Source: Myroides sp. NP-2
Lineage (GTDB): Bacteria > Bacteroidota > Bacteroidia > Flavobacteriales > Flavobacteriaceae
DNA: 64,000 bases
Direction of reading: 5' to 3'
Assembly (NCBI RefSeq): GCF_014145665.1
Contig: NZ_JACHTD010000015.1
Span: 1 to 64,000, forward strand
In this document: positions 17,101 through 26,252 of the stretch, one piece after another
Numbering within the stretch: position 1 is the first letter of the stretch
Layout of the letters: each line of letters opens with the position of its first letter
Made by a program: the position numbers and the translations under genes
Notes under the pieces: generated by a model
What the model was told of the DNA's origin: nothing
Seen by the model: only the letters and a program-made list of their open reading frames with translations
Databases searched by the model: none

Positions 17101-17347
17101 CAGCTTCTGGCTTCTTATCAAGCGTTAAGTACAACAGGATACGCTGATATTGCGCTTCGAAGTAAACAGGATCTAGCTCGTCTACTTTGGCGTATTCGGC
17201 AATAGCCTTTTCAATTTCGTTGTTGTTTTTGTACGCTAGCGCTTGCTCCTCCAGGGAAGCTGCGTTGTACGTGGGTTCGATTTTTTCTTGCGCGTAGGCA
17301 GTAAATGTTGTCGTTAGGAAAAGTAAAGGAAAGTAAATCTTTTTCAT
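14120..17347 (-). CDS. Exported TPR and MORN-repeat protein
   Basis: This 1075-residue protein has a signal peptide (MKKIYFPLLFLTTTFTAYA). Residues 30-215 are TPR-like helices (for example YFEAQYQRILLYLTLDKKPEAEALCKQL and GKYAEALAYFAKAKKEH). From about 400 to 1060 it has more than 20 MORN_2/YwqK-type repeats with the pattern G..xG.w..Y..nG.l (YYFPTGQLYGEGKLVNGLQEG, YYPNGVVNDSS). Both are protein-binding scaffolds. YwqK-like repeat proteins are often labelled antitoxins, but that name is not supported here: no toxin gene is adjacent. As first gene of the operon with two transglutaminase-like proteins it may scaffold a cell-envelope complex. No catalytic residues are apparent. Confidence 0.75.
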   Translation of the reverse strand: MKKIYFPLLFLTTTFTAYAQEKIEPTYNAASLEEQALAYKNNNEIEKAIAEYAKVDELDPVYFEAQYQRILLYLTLDKKPEAEALCKQLIDQYGKEIPENYFLSYGIFQSEQGKYAEALAYFAKAKKEHSLNVLATFNEALVYYKEGKKQQALDLLKEVITLAPNYGQAYYILGLIAIEDGQTAIGLLSLLSYLAIHPDTDAAKESLYHLNRNLADIYTVTPQLVYGNEGDDFSELDIILKNNLAQHKDYPLKVELNHRVTRVIQAILEYMNEHEVEGGFFESHYTPWMKEIVQRDLLSPFTYLAMITQEDSYPKLFKKQTTAIRNYVQNDLQTHIYPLLYQATVEGKTYTVTDTNNGFFYYQGDLDHLNGAAFQVSKNYHKESEGTFLDHQLSGMLKRYTQRGKLLSTEPYTADKIAGTKTTFYKTGKVFLEENIKEENYDGRTTVYHIAQTKKGTLDYKAGEIDGEVSYFFPTGELEYQYTTVDGKKEGEIAIYDENGTLISKYTYKDGLLEGLGVTYFPNGTLKSEALFKGDEYVYYKEFFDHGVLSYYYQYENGQMKTSDSYNIKGEHVDQYMYDADGELETAISYEKGQIYLIEKYKKDKLTERQTYNPKTQQLEVLPKNGTVQYYFPTGQLYGEGKLVNGLQEGLWTYYYPHGPKFNETNYANGKAIGEVKKYTKTGQLDEVYTLEEGQMSGLYRYYRGDQLVYMNYYTAGEQAGPSTSFYNYPIPEIKRFYVDNALDHKEVYYTKTGLPYRVNHYDEGALYQVDFSQGKEMHSLHLDQFATKGTFTSTLFNTKTTYTLEGGTFNGPVKRTDLSSAILLDTYAMRNNKLHGTYISYYPNGVVNDSSTLILDKRYGSNEHLNPDGKVRVTASFIRNSNHGGRQLYYPEGKVAIHTNYIMDYTDGEEIYSNSQGTPLLALVYDLDVLVGYRKLSATEELSDILPISATDTVVQSHYKSGQLAAEVHLKHYFLDGALTLYNPTGKESYRLGYTQGKKHGAEQIYYSNGSLYSSVPYNFQSTTGVKTIYASTGEKLFEQTFDKGELHGDFNLYEANTLKQSYFYDSDFLSNKK

Positions 17348-17482
17348 CCGTTAAAGTGTGTTAAAGGAAGTAAAGATAATAAACTTAATAAAAAGTTAAT
17401 GGATTAAATCTGTAATAAGTGAATTATTAAAGTCTATGTGTAAATAAGTTGATTTTAATTAAAATTACTGTAGTATTTGCAT

Positions 17483-17516
17483 AAAAAAAGGAACATTGTG
17501 CTCCAATGCTCCTTTA
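17483..17516 (-). terminator. Terminator of the DUF4197 gene
   Basis: AAAGGAGCATTG pairs with CAATGTTCCTTT on the minus strand, one mismatch, followed by seven T. Confidence 0.8.
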
Positions 17517-17626
17517 ATTATCAACTAACTTTAACTGCTTCTTTAAGAAATCAATATTATGACACAAATGTCCGTTTTTCTTTCAAAATGCATATTACGG
17601 TTAGGTTATGTGATTGTTATAGTTCG

Positions 17627-18433
17627 TTACTCAAATAAATCGAACAAACTTTTTTTCTTTTCTTTCTTAGGCGCAGTTTTCTTTCCTGAATCCGTCGTTT
17701 TTGTGGATGTGGTATTTGCAGTATTGTCTTGTTTGCTGAATACATCTTTCAATAAGGTTGTAGATCTTGCATCCTGTTTATTTCCGCGGATATTGTTTTC
17801 CTCCACAGCAATCATAGTAAACACGCCTTCCATGGTTTTCTCCGTTACATAATTAGTCAAATCTGGATTGACAGGAGAAACCAAAGGCAAACTGTTGTAT
17901 TTGGTAAAAATGCCTTCCCAAGCAGTTGTAGCTCCTACTTTTGATAGGGACTCCTCAATGATTGGAGCAAATTTAACAGCGAGTTGTTTGGAGGTTTTTT
18001 CCTTTAAATACGCAGTGGCAGAAGACTGTCCGCCAAGGAGAATATTAGCAGCGTCCGTAAAGGTCAACTCTTTAATTGCCTGTACAAAAATAGGGGTTGC
18101 TTCTTCTACCGCGCTTTCCGCTGCTCTGTTTAACAGCTGTAAGCCTTGATCTGCCACACTTCCCATCCCCATTGAGCGTAGGGTTTTATCTACTTTTTGC
18201 AATTCATCTGGCAGCATGATCTTTACCATTTCATTCTTGAAGAATCCGTTGGGTTTAGCAAGTTGACTCACTTGTTCTTGAATCCCCTTGTCTAACGCTT
18301 CTTTCAATCCTTTTCCAATCTGATCTTGGGATAAATTGCCCAATACACTACCTAATTTACTCTGAGCATTTGCGGTGTAATTAGTACCTAAAACACCAAG
18401 TAACAAACATGCGCTTATCAAAATTCTTCTCAT
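17627..18433 (-). CDS. DUF4197 domain-containing exported protein
   Basis: This 268-residue protein has a signal peptide (to about residue 23, ANAQ) and a DUF4197 core (about 30-225). Family-like segments include IGKGLKEALDKGIQEQVSQLAKPNGFFKN, IMLPDELQKVDKTLRSMG and TPIFVQAIKELTFTDAANILLGGQSSATAYLKEKTS, then the FTKYNSLP region. The C-terminal 40 residues are a low-complexity Thr/Lys tail ending KKKSLFDLFE. The family is widespread in Proteobacteria and Bacteroidota and its role is unknown. The gene at 18461 lies 27 bases upstream on the same strand and may share the transcript. A strong terminator follows. Confidence 0.8.
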   Translation of the reverse strand: MRRILISACLLLGVLGTNYTANAQSKLGSVLGNLSQDQIGKGLKEALDKGIQEQVSQLAKPNGFFKNEMVKIMLPDELQKVDKTLRSMGMGSVADQGLQLLNRAAESAVEEATPIFVQAIKELTFTDAANILLGGQSSATAYLKEKTSKQLAVKFAPIIEESLSKVGATTAWEGIFTKYNSLPLVSPVNPDLTNYVTEKTMEGVFTMIAVEENNIRGNKQDARSTTLLKDVFSKQDNTANTTSTKTTDSGKKTAPKKEKKKSLFDLFE

Positions 18434-18460
18434 TATTGTTCTAATTATTAAATTGATTTA

Positions 18461-18994
18461 CTATAAGTTATGTTTGGTCTCTTCTCTCACGGCTCGCACT
18501 AGAATGTCCACTTTGCTTTGGACATTTACCGATTCGTTCAACAAGAGATTTTGAAGCAACAAGGCCGAAGTTACCTCTGGTGACTTTGCCGTTTGTTGAA
18601 TCGTACTAATAAGGGTGTTTTTGGTATGTACAACAATAGCCCATAGCTCTTCGGATACGTAGAGCTGTTGTGTGACATTGTATTCAAATTCTTGTTCGAG
18701 GTGTTGAACCAACAAATGAGCATACGCCTGAGGATCGCTACTCACTGGTTGTACGCGTAGAATCAACTTCTTTAGATCGCTGCGCTCGGCATAGAGCACC
18801 AAGCGCTCACACGCCTGCAATTTCAATGCTTTGCTGTCAATACCCGTGTCTTTTGCGGTCAACTCTTTAATGATAAAGTAATCCCGTTTGGATTGTCTTT
18901 CAACGATATTTTGAAAAAATATATAAGACAAACCCGCTACGACTAAAGCCGGTACAATATATTGAAGCGATACAAGAATAATATTTAGATCCAT
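18461..18994 (-). CDS. Membrane-anchored protein of unknown function
   Basis: I do not recognise a characterised family for these 177 residues. Residues 8-28 form one transmembrane helix (ILVSLQYIVPALVVAGLSYIFF), followed by a charged cytoplasmic or periplasmic domain with long amphipathic helices. Similar small proteins with a single N-terminal span are common in flavobacteria and often carry only a DUF label. It is divergent from the helicase gene at 19114 and cotranscribed in all likelihood with the DUF4197 gene downstream. A TACTTTTG box 17 bases before the start supports the chosen ATG. Confidence 0.6.
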   Translation of the reverse strand: MDLNIILVSLQYIVPALVVAGLSYIFFQNIVERQSKRDYFIIKELTAKDTGIDSKALKLQACERLVLYAERSDLKKLILRVQPVSSDPQAYAHLLVQHLEQEFEYNVTQQLYVSEELWAIVVHTKNTLISTIQQTAKSPEVTSALLLQNLLLNESVNVQSKVDILVRAVREETKHNL

Positions 18995-19010
18995 GAAATA
19001 TAAGTTTGAA

Positions 19011-19018
19011 CAAAAGTA
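19011..19018 (-). promoter_or_regulatory. -7 promoter element for the 18994 gene
   Basis: TACTTTTG on the minus strand, 16 bases before the start codon; divergent from the helicase promoter. Confidence 0.55.
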
Positions 19019-19060
19019 ATACTATTTGATTAAGATAAGACGCTTTAATAGAAACAAAAC

Positions 19061-19091
19061 TTGTTATAAAGTAATAGTAGTTGTAATTTTG
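19061..19091 (+). promoter_or_regulatory. Promoter of the UvrD/PcrA helicase gene
   Basis: TTG (19061-19063), 20 bases, TAATTTTG (19084-19091), then 22 bases to the ATG: a full consensus promoter. Confidence 0.75.
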
Positions 19092-19113
19092 GCTTTTTAC
19101 GGTTATAGACACT

Positions 19114-21453
19114 ATGCAAAGTTATATTGATCAACTTAATGAAGCTCAAAGAGCACCTGTATTACAGAAGGATGGCCCAATGATTGTGATTGCTGGAGCA
19201 GGTTCAGGAAAAACAAGAGTATTGACCTTGCGAATTGCATATCTGATGCACCAAGGCGTGGATGCCTTTAATATTCTCTCTTTAACGTTTACCAACAAAG
19301 CCGCGCGAGAGATGAAAAATCGAATCGCACAAATTGTGGGAAGCAGCGAAGCCAAAAATTTGTGGATGGGTACCTTTCACTCCGTTTTTGCTCGGTTATT
19401 GCGTGCAGAGGCGGATCATTTGGGATACCCAAGTAACTTTTCTATTTACGACTCTCAAGATAGTCAACGATTAATCGGTCAAATTATCAAAGAGTTACAA
19501 CTTGATAAAGACATCTATAAACCCAAAGAAGTAGCAAGCCGTATTTCAACCTATAAAAATAACTTGGTGACCGTTAAAGCCTATTTTAACGATGCCGAAC
19601 TTCAAGAAGCCGACGCAATGAGCAAACGCCCGCGTATCGGTGAAATATACGAACACTATGTTGAGCGCTGTTTTAAAGCTGGTGCCATGGATTTCGATGA
19701 TTTACTGCTCAAAACCAACGAACTATTAACCCGTTTTCCCGACGTATTGGCCAAGTATCAGGACCGCTTCCGCTATATCTTAGTAGATGAGTACCAAGAC
19801 ACCAATAACTCACAGTACCTCATTGTACGCGCTTTATCAGACCGCTTTCAAAATATCTGTGTGGTAGGGGATGACGCTCAAAGTATCTATGCGTTCCGCG
19901 GGGCAAACATCAACAATATCCTGAATTTCCAAAAGGACTTTGACAACGTACAGCTGTATCGCTTAGAGCAAAATTACCGCTCAACAAGAAATATCGTAGA
20001 AGCAGCTAATACCATTATTGACAAGAATAAAGTCAAGTTGGAAAAAGTCGTGTGGACAGATAACGATTTTGGGCCTAAGATTAAGGTACACCGCTCATTA
20101 ACTGACGGTGAAGAAGGTCGTTTTGTCGCGTCTACTATTTTTGAAGAAAAAATGCAAAATCAAAAAAATAACAGCGATTTTGCTATTCTATACCGTACTA
20201 ATGCACAGTCGCGTGCTATGGAGGATGCCTTGAGAAAAAGAGATATTCCCTATCGCATATACGGCGGATTATCCTTCTATCAACGCAAGGAAATTAAAGA
20301 TGTATTGAGCTATTTGCGCTTGATTATCAACCCCAAAGACGAAGAAGCGCTCGTTCGCGTGATCAATTATCCTGCAAGGGGAATTGGCGCCACCACTTTA
20401 GATAAATTAACAATCGCTGCCAACCACTACAAACGCTCAATTTTTGAAGTGATGAGTCATATTGATAAAATTGACTTGAAAATTACGGCAGGGACAAAAA
20501 ATAAACTAACGGACTTTGTCAACATGATCAAAGCCTTTCAAGCGCTTGAGGAAACAAAAGACGCCTATGAAATGGTTGAGCATGTAGTGAAAAAAACAGG
20601 GCTTGTACAAGAACTGCGCAAAGACACTACACCTGAAGGTATTACTCGTATGGAAAACATAGAGGAATTGCTCAATGGTATTAAGGATTTTATTGAAGGA
20701 CAACGCGAAATCGACGGTGCAAGAGGTGCTTTATCTGAATTTTTGGAAGATGTTGCCCTAGCAACCGATTTAGACAAAGATACAGGAGATGATGATCGCG
20801 TGGCTTTGATGACGATTCACTTGGCAAAAGGACTAGAATTTCCAACTGTTTTCTGTGTTGGTATGGAAGAAGATCTCTTTCCAAGTGCAATGAGTAGCAG
20901 CACGCGAACAGAATTAGAAGAAGAACGCCGTTTGTTTTACGTGGCCTTAACACGTGCAGAACACCAAGCATATCTGACCTACGCTCAATCGAGATACCGT
21001 TGGGGAAAACTAGTCGATTGTGATCCCTCGCGTTTTATTCAAGAGATTGACGATCAATACTTGGAATTTCTCACTCCCGTAGAAACGAATTACCGCTATA
21101 CACCTAAAATAGATGCGGATATCTTTGGCGATGTGGACAAAAGTAAATTGCGCTTGTCTAAACCCGTGAAAGGAACACCACCAGCCTATTTAAAAAATGA
21201 CGAAGAACCCGTGATGGATCGCAATATCCGCAAACTTAAGCCCGTTAATGCATCTGCTGCTGGAAGTCAAGCAAGCAATGCCGCTAACAGCGGTCTGGTT
21301 GAAGGACAACGCGTCATGCACGAACGTTTTGGCCAAGGTACCATTCTCAACCTAGAAGGAGCAGGAGCAGACCGAAAGGCAGAAATCAACTTCGACGTCG
21401 GGGGAATTAAAAAATTATTACTGCGATTTGCGAAGCTTCAAGTTTTAACGTAA
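19114..21453 (+). CDS. ATP-dependent DNA helicase, UvrD/PcrA/Rep family
   Basis: The product is a 3'-5' superfamily 1 helicase that unwinds DNA in repair and replication restart. The 779 residues carry Walker A GAGSGKT (28-34), motif Ia with TFTNKAAREM, Walker B VDEYQDTN, motif III GDDAQSIYAFRGA, motif IV QNYRST, motif V MTIHLAKGLEFPTVF and motif VI VALTRAEHQ. The C-terminal 45 residues (GQRVMHERFGQGTILNLEG...) form the Tudor-like domain that PcrA/UvrD use to contact RNA polymerase. Length and domain order fit PcrA/UvrD rather than Rep. The gene is monocistronic or extends into the Sua5/YciO gene 28 bases downstream. Confidence 0.92.
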   Translation: MQSYIDQLNEAQRAPVLQKDGPMIVIAGAGSGKTRVLTLRIAYLMHQGVDAFNILSLTFTNKAAREMKNRIAQIVGSSEAKNLWMGTFHSVFARLLRAEADHLGYPSNFSIYDSQDSQRLIGQIIKELQLDKDIYKPKEVASRISTYKNNLVTVKAYFNDAELQEADAMSKRPRIGEIYEHYVERCFKAGAMDFDDLLLKTNELLTRFPDVLAKYQDRFRYILVDEYQDTNNSQYLIVRALSDRFQNICVVGDDAQSIYAFRGANINNILNFQKDFDNVQLYRLEQNYRSTRNIVEAANTIIDKNKVKLEKVVWTDNDFGPKIKVHRSLTDGEEGRFVASTIFEEKMQNQKNNSDFAILYRTNAQSRAMEDALRKRDIPYRIYGGLSFYQRKEIKDVLSYLRLIINPKDEEALVRVINYPARGIGATTLDKLTIAANHYKRSIFEVMSHIDKIDLKITAGTKNKLTDFVNMIKAFQALEETKDAYEMVEHVVKKTGLVQELRKDTTPEGITRMENIEELLNGIKDFIEGQREIDGARGALSEFLEDVALATDLDKDTGDDDRVALMTIHLAKGLEFPTVFCVGMEEDLFPSAMSSSTRTELEEERRLFYVALTRAEHQAYLTYAQSRYRWGKLVDCDPSRFIQEIDDQYLEFLTPVETNYRYTPKIDADIFGDVDKSKLRLSKPVKGTPPAYLKNDEEPVMDRNIRKLKPVNASAAGSQASNAANSGLVEGQRVMHERFGQGTILNLEGAGADRKAEINFDVGGIKKLLLRFAKLQVLT

Positions 21454-21481
21454 ATTGTATAAAACAATAAAAATCAAAGAT

Positions 21482-22102
21482 ATGGCACAGTTTGTAAAGA
21501 TATATCCAGAAAATCCGAACGAAAAGGAAATAAATAAGGTAGTAGAAGTGCTGCGCAATGGCGGTTTAATTATCTATCCAACGGATACTGTATATGGTTT
21601 GGGATGTGATATCACCAATACCAAAGCACTCGAACGCATTGCACGTATTAAAGGAATCAAATTGGATAAAGCCAATTTTTCTTTTGTATGCCACGATTTG
21701 AGTAATATATCGGATTATATCAAACAAATTGATACCGCAACCTTCAAAATATTGAAGAAAGCACTGCCAGGTCCTTATACCTTTATTCTACCCGGGAATA
21801 ACAACTTGCCTAAAGAGTTTAGAAAGAAAAAAACAGTGGGTATACGCGTGCCCGATAACAATATCGCAAGAGAAATCGTACGCCGACTCGGAAATCCCAT
21901 TGTGTCGACTTCAATCTATGACGAAGATGAAATTTTAGAGTATACCACAGATCCTGAATTGATCCAAGAAAAATGGGACAATATCGTTGACTTAATTATA
22001 GACGGAGGATATGGTGATAATCAGGCATCTACCGTAATCGACTTGTCGGGAATTGAACCAGAAATAATAAGAGAAGGAAAAGGTTCGATTGATATTTTCT
22101 AA
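21482..22102 (+). CDS. Sua5/YciO/YrdC family protein (threonylcarbamoyl-AMP synthase-like)
   Basis: This 206-residue YrdC-fold protein has GGLIIYPTDTVYGLGCDITN near the N-terminus, the KANFSFVCHDLSNISDYI segment and PGPYTFILPG, then VGIRVPDN and PIVSTSI. YrdC/Sua5 enzymes make threonylcarbamoyl-AMP for the t6A37 tRNA modification. The YciO branch has the same fold and an uncertain role, and the KANFSFVCxDLSNISxYIK wording and C-terminal DLIIDGGYGDNQASTVIDLS look more like YciO. I therefore give no gene symbol. The start ATG at 21482 was chosen over a TTG at 21455. It directly follows the helicase gene. Confidence 0.8.
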   Translation: MAQFVKIYPENPNEKEINKVVEVLRNGGLIIYPTDTVYGLGCDITNTKALERIARIKGIKLDKANFSFVCHDLSNISDYIKQIDTATFKILKKALPGPYTFILPGNNNLPKEFRKKKTVGIRVPDNNIAREIVRRLGNPIVSTSIYDEDEILEYTTDPELIQEKWDNIVDLIIDGGYGDNQASTVIDLSGIEPEIIREGKGSIDIF

Positions 22103-22206
22103 ATTATACGAATACAAAACAAATATTTTTTAAATTTAATAAAGTCAAATCCAAGAATAAATAGGACATATGCAGAATTAAATTAGGGAAATTCAAACCT
22201 AATTAT

Positions 22207-22214
22207 TATTTTTG
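22207..22214 (+). promoter_or_regulatory. -7 promoter element of sucC
   Basis: TATTTTTG, 35 bases before the sucC ATG. Confidence 0.55.
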
Positions 22215-22249
22215 TATCTGTTTATTTTTAAAGCTAAACGTATTACACT

Positions 22250-23443
22250 ATGAATTTACATGAATTTCAAGGTAAAGAAATATTAGCTAGCTACGGAGTT
22301 AGAGTACAACGTGGTTTAGTAGCTAACAACGCAGATGAAGCTGTTGAAAAAGCAAAACAACTTACAGAAGAAACTGGTACAAGTTGGTATGTAGTAAAAG
22401 CTCAAATCCATGCTGGGGGAAGAGGTAAAGGAGGAGGAGTAAAGTTAGCTAAGAACTTAGATGAAGTAAAAGAGCTAGCTGGAAAAATCATCGGAATGGA
22501 TTTAATTACTCCACAAACTCCACCTGAAGGGAAAAGAGTGAATAGAGTATTAGTAGCTGAAGATGTTTACTATCCAGGGGAAAGCGAAACGAGTGAGTTC
22601 TATATGTCTGTTTTATTAGACCGTGCTAAAGGTAGAAATATGATTATGTATTCTACTGAAGGAGGAATGGATATCGAAGAAGTTGCTGAGAAAACTCCAC
22701 ATTTAATTTTCAAAGAAGAAATCGATCCTGCAGTAGGATTACAAGGTTTCCAAGCAAGAAGAATTGCATTTAACCTAGGTTTATCTGGTAATGCATTCAA
22801 AGAAATGGTTAAATTCGTTGACGCATTGTACAATGCTTACATCGGAAGTGACTCTTCTATGTTCGAAATTAACCCTGTATTAAAAACGTCTGACGATAAA
22901 ATCTTAGCAGTTGATGCTAAAGTAACTATCGATGACAACGCATTATACAGACAAAAAGTATATGCTGAATACAGAGATATTACAGAAGAGCGTCCTATCG
23001 AAGTTGAAGCTAAAGAAGCAGGGTTAAACTATGTAGATTTAGATGGAACTGTAGGATGTATGGTTAACGGTGCTGGTTTAGCAATGGCTACGATGGACTT
23101 AATCAAATATGCAGGTTTCGAACCAGCAAACTTCTTAGACGTAGGAGGAACAGCAGACGCTAAACGCGTTGAAATCGCTTTCCGTATTATCTTAAAAGAT
23201 CCAAACGTAAAAGCAATCTTAATCAACATCTTCGGAGGAATCGTTCGTTGTGACCGTGTAGCTCAAGGAGTTGTAGATGCTTACAGAAACATGGGTGACG
23301 ATATTAAAGTGCCTATCATTGTGCGTCTTCAAGGAACAAACGCTGAGTTAGCAAAAGAATTGATCGATCAATCAGGTATGCCAATTTTATCAGCTGTAGC
23401 TTTCCAAGAAGCAGCAGATCAAGTAAAAGCAGCTTTATCTTAA
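22250..23443 (+). CDS. sucC: Succinyl-CoA ligase (ADP-forming) subunit beta
   Basis: SucC with SucD converts succinyl-CoA to succinate with ATP or GTP synthesis in the TCA cycle. The 397 residues show the ATP-grasp N-terminus (MNLHEFQGKEILASYGV), the nucleotide-binding AQIHAGGRGKGGGVKLAKN stretch, SSMFEINPVLKT and AVDAKVTIDDNA, and the CoA-ligase half with NFLDVGGTADA and ILINIFGGIVRCD. Length is exactly typical. Codon choice is strongly biased to a few codons (GCT, GTA, AAA), as for highly expressed genes. sucD is not next to it; clpB lies convergently downstream behind a shared terminator. Unlinked sucC and sucD are common in flavobacteria. Confidence 0.95.
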   Translation: MNLHEFQGKEILASYGVRVQRGLVANNADEAVEKAKQLTEETGTSWYVVKAQIHAGGRGKGGGVKLAKNLDEVKELAGKIIGMDLITPQTPPEGKRVNRVLVAEDVYYPGESETSEFYMSVLLDRAKGRNMIMYSTEGGMDIEEVAEKTPHLIFKEEIDPAVGLQGFQARRIAFNLGLSGNAFKEMVKFVDALYNAYIGSDSSMFEINPVLKTSDDKILAVDAKVTIDDNALYRQKVYAEYRDITEERPIEVEAKEAGLNYVDLDGTVGCMVNGAGLAMATMDLIKYAGFEPANFLDVGGTADAKRVEIAFRIILKDPNVKAILINIFGGIVRCDRVAQGVVDAYRNMGDDIKVPIIVRLQGTNAELAKELIDQSGMPILSAVAFQEAADQVKAALS

Positions 23444-23462
23444 TTCGATAAACTCAAACATA

Positions 23463-23498
23463 AAAAAAAAGCAGTAAACCTAAGTTTACTGCTTTTTT
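23463..23498. terminator. Bidirectional terminator between sucC and clpB
   Basis: AAAAAGCAGTAAAC and GTTTACTGCTTTTT form a perfect 14-bp stem with a CTAA loop, A-run before and T-run after, between convergent genes. Confidence 0.9.
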
Positions 23499-23507
23499 CA
23501 TTCCATA

Positions 23508-26093
23508 TTATTTATTTCTGAAAACTAGCTCGTCGTCAAAGGAATCTAAGAGAATCATACTCTCGGCTTTGACATGACCAGCCAAAATTTCTTTGGATAG
23601 TTTGTTCAACACTTCGCGTTGTACTACGCGTTTTACTGGTCGTGCACCAAATTGAGGATCATAACCTTTACGCGCTAAAAACGCTTTAGCTTCTTGGGTC
23701 GCTTCTAAATGAATACTTTGTTCATTCAACATCTTCATCACCCCTTGCAATTGAATATCGACAATTTGAAGGATATTTTCTTGCGTAAGCGGGGTAAACA
23801 TAACCACCTCATCAATTCGGTTTAAGAACTCTGGACGTACCGATTGTTTTAACACGTTCAGCACTTCTTCTTTCGCCTCTTCTGACGCTTGTTCTATTGA
23901 GGTCGCTTGCTCGAATTTCTCCTGTATGATGTGACTACCCATGTTTGAAGTCATAATGATGATGGTGTTTTTGAAATCCGCTAAACGCCCTTTGTTATCC
24001 GTTAATCGTCCCTCATCCAATACCTGAAGCAAAATGTTAAACGTATCCGGATGGGCTTTTTCAATTTCATCTAACAATACAACAGAATAGGGTTTTCTAC
24101 GTACCGCCTCTGTCAACTGTCCTCCTTCATTATAGCCCACATATCCTGGAGGTGCACCAACCAAACGACTCACACTGTGGCGTTCGCTATACTCACTCAT
24201 GTCTATACGCGTCATCGCATTTTCATCGTCAAACAAATAGACCGCTAAGGCTTTGGCTAGCTCCGTTTTACCAACCCCCGTTGTTCCTAAGAATAGGAAG
24301 GAACCAATAGGTTTCTTTGGATCTTGTAAGCCCGCGCGACTTCTGCGTACCGCATCGCTAATCGCTTCAATAGCCTCCTGTTGTCCTACTACGCGTTTGT
24401 GTAACTCCTCCTCTAAGTGCAAGAGTTTTTCACGCTCACTTTGTAGCATTTTGGTTACCGGTACGCCCGTCCACTTCGCTACTACTTCTGCAATATCATC
24501 ACTGGTTACTTCCTCTTTAATTAACGAATGCCCCTTCTGATTTTCCTCTAACTGCGCTTGTGCCTTTTCTAGCTCTTCTTGGGCTTCTTTTATTTTGCCG
24601 TATCTCAATTCCGCTACTTTTCCATAATCCCCCTCACGTTCCGCTTTTTCCGCTTCTAACTTAAAGGTTTCAATCTCTTGCTTACAGAATTGTACGCGGT
24701 CAACTACTTCTTTTTCTGATTGCCATTTAGCGAAAATCTCATTGCGCTCCTCTTTTATATTAGCCACTTCCAAGCCAAGCAACTTTAATTTATCCTCGTC
24801 ATTTTCGCGTTTAATCGCCTCGATTTCAATTTCCAATTGCATGATTTTGCGATCTAATACATCGAGTTCTTCTGGCTTTGAGTTAATCTCCATGCGCAAT
24901 TTAGCCGCTGCCTCATCCATTAAGTCAATCGCTTTATCGGGCAAGAAACGGTTGGTAATATAGCGTTCGGATAAATTCACCGCTGCAATAATAGCCTCGT
25001 CTTTGATGCGCACCTTGTGGTGAGCTTCGTATTTCTCTTTAATTCCACGTAATATCGAAATGGCACTCTCTGTATCTGGCTCATCGACAATCACCTTTTG
25101 GAATCGACGTTCTAATGCCTTGTCCTTTTCAAAATACTTTTGGTACTCATCCAGGGTTGTCGCTCCTATAGAACGCAACTCTCCACGTGCCAATGCTGGT
25201 TTTAAGATATTTGCCGCATCCATGGCACCATCACCACCTCCAGCACCAACTAAGGTGTGAATCTCATCGATAAACAAAATAATCTGACCCTCTGATGTTG
25301 TAACTTCTTTGACCACCGATTTCAATCGCTCCTCAAATTCCCCTTTGTATTTCGCACCAGCAATTAATGCACCCATATCCAAGGAGAAAATCTGTTTGTC
25401 CTTTAAGTTTTCAGGCACGTCTTGTTGTATAATACGGTGAGCTAAACCTTCAGCAATGGCGGTTTTACCCACACCAGGCTCACCGATCAACATCGGGTTG
25501 TTTTTGGTGCGTCGACTCAAGATTTGTAGCACACGACGTATTTCTTCGTCACGGCCAATGACAGGGTCTAACTTTCCTTCATACGCCAATTGTGTTAAGT
25601 TGTTGGCGTATTTATTTAGTGAATTGTATGTGTCTTCTGCAGATGCTGATGTCACACGAGCGCCATTGCGGATCTCCAGAATAGCCGCTTCCAATTGTTT
25701 TTCAGTAACACCTTGATCTTTTAGCATTTGAGCAACCGTACTCTTCGATTTGAAGATGGCCAATAGCAAGTGCTCTATAGAAACGTACTCGTCTTTCATT
25801 TTTGTTCCTATAGCTTGTGCCTCTGTCAATGCAGTTGCAGTTTCTCTGGATAGCCCAATTTGACCACCCTCAACTTTGGCAAAACGCTGTATACTCGCAT
25901 CCAATGCCGCAGTAAACGCATCTAAATTAACATTGAGCTTCTTTAAAATAAATGGAGTCACATTCTCATCTACTTCTAAAATAGCCTTGAAAAGGTGCTC
26001 ATTCTCGATTTGTTGCTGCCCCAAACCTTGCACAAGTACCTGTGCGCGCTGTAAGGCTTCTTGCGACTTTATTGTAAAATTATTCAAGTTCAT
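23508..26093 (-). CDS. clpB: ATP-dependent chaperone ClpB
   Basis: ClpB is a hexameric disaggregase that works with DnaK after heat stress. The 861 residues hold the full set: the N-domain (1-145), NBD1 with Walker A GEPGVGKT and Walker [16 protein letters not shown], the coiled-coil middle domain (about 400-530, [14 protein letters not shown]...), and NBD2 with [15 protein letters not shown], Walker [14 protein letters not shown] and the pore loop GAPPGYVGY. The middle domain separates ClpB from ClpA/ClpC. I could not find a CIRCE element or an obvious heat-shock box upstream. The first ATG is used; it gives the usual family N-terminus. It is divergent from the YtxJ-like gene. Confidence 0.95.
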   Translation of the reverse strand: MNLNNFTIKSQEALQRAQVLVQGLGQQQIENEHLFKAILEVDENVTPFILKKLNVNLDAFTAALDASIQRFAKVEGGQIGLSRETATALTEAQAIGTKMKDEYVSIEHLLLAIFKSKSTVAQMLKDQGVTEKQLEAAILEIRNGARVTSASAEDTYNSLNKYANNLTQLAYEGKLDPVIGRDEEIRRVLQILSRRTKNNPMLIGEPGVGKTAIAEGLAHRIIQQDVPENLKDKQIFSLDMGALIAGAKYKGEFEERLKSVVKEVTTSEGQIILFIDEIHTLVGAGGGDGAMDAANILKPALARGELRSIGATTLDEYQKYFEKDKALERRFQKVIVDEPDTESAISILRGIKEKYEAHHKVRIKDEAIIAAVNLSERYITNRFLPDKAIDLMDEAAAKLRMEINSKPEELDVLDRKIMQLEIEIEAIKRENDEDKLKLLGLEVANIKEERNEIFAKWQSEKEVVDRVQFCKQEIETFKLEAEKAEREGDYGKVAELRYGKIKEAQEELEKAQAQLEENQKGHSLIKEEVTSDDIAEVVAKWTGVPVTKMLQSEREKLLHLEEELHKRVVGQQEAIEAISDAVRRSRAGLQDPKKPIGSFLFLGTTGVGKTELAKALAVYLFDDENAMTRIDMSEYSERHSVSRLVGAPPGYVGYNEGGQLTEAVRRKPYSVVLLDEIEKAHPDTFNILLQVLDEGRLTDNKGRLADFKNTIIIMTSNMGSHIIQEKFEQATSIEQASEEAKEEVLNVLKQSVRPEFLNRIDEVVMFTPLTQENILQIVDIQLQGVMKMLNEQSIHLEATQEAKAFLARKGYDPQFGARPVKRVVQREVLNKLSKEILAGHVKAESMILLDSFDDELVFRNK

Positions 26094-26178
26094 ATTTCTT
26101 TTTTTTAGTTGTTGTACTCTACTTTTTACAAGATGCGTTCCAATTCTAAATTTAAGACTTTCTGTCCAAAAAAAACAC

Positions 26179-26186
26179 TATATTTG
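26179..26186 (+). promoter_or_regulatory. -7 promoter element of the YtxJ-like gene
   Basis: TATATTTG, 66 bases before the start at 26253, within the divergent clpB intergenic region. Confidence 0.5.
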
Positions 26187-26252
26187 TATGAATTGGTGAC
26201 AAAAAGTCATAAAGAGAATGGATATCGTACAATTTAACTGAAAAAATGTCTT

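Noticed and set aside
14120..17347. YwqK-type antitoxin of a toxin-antitoxin pair
   Set aside because: The protein is exported, very large and has no adjacent toxin gene; only the MORN repeat type is shared.
23508..26093. Plus-strand open frames opposite clpB
   Set aside because: They are Ser-rich shadow frames antisense to a conserved chaperone gene with no start signals.
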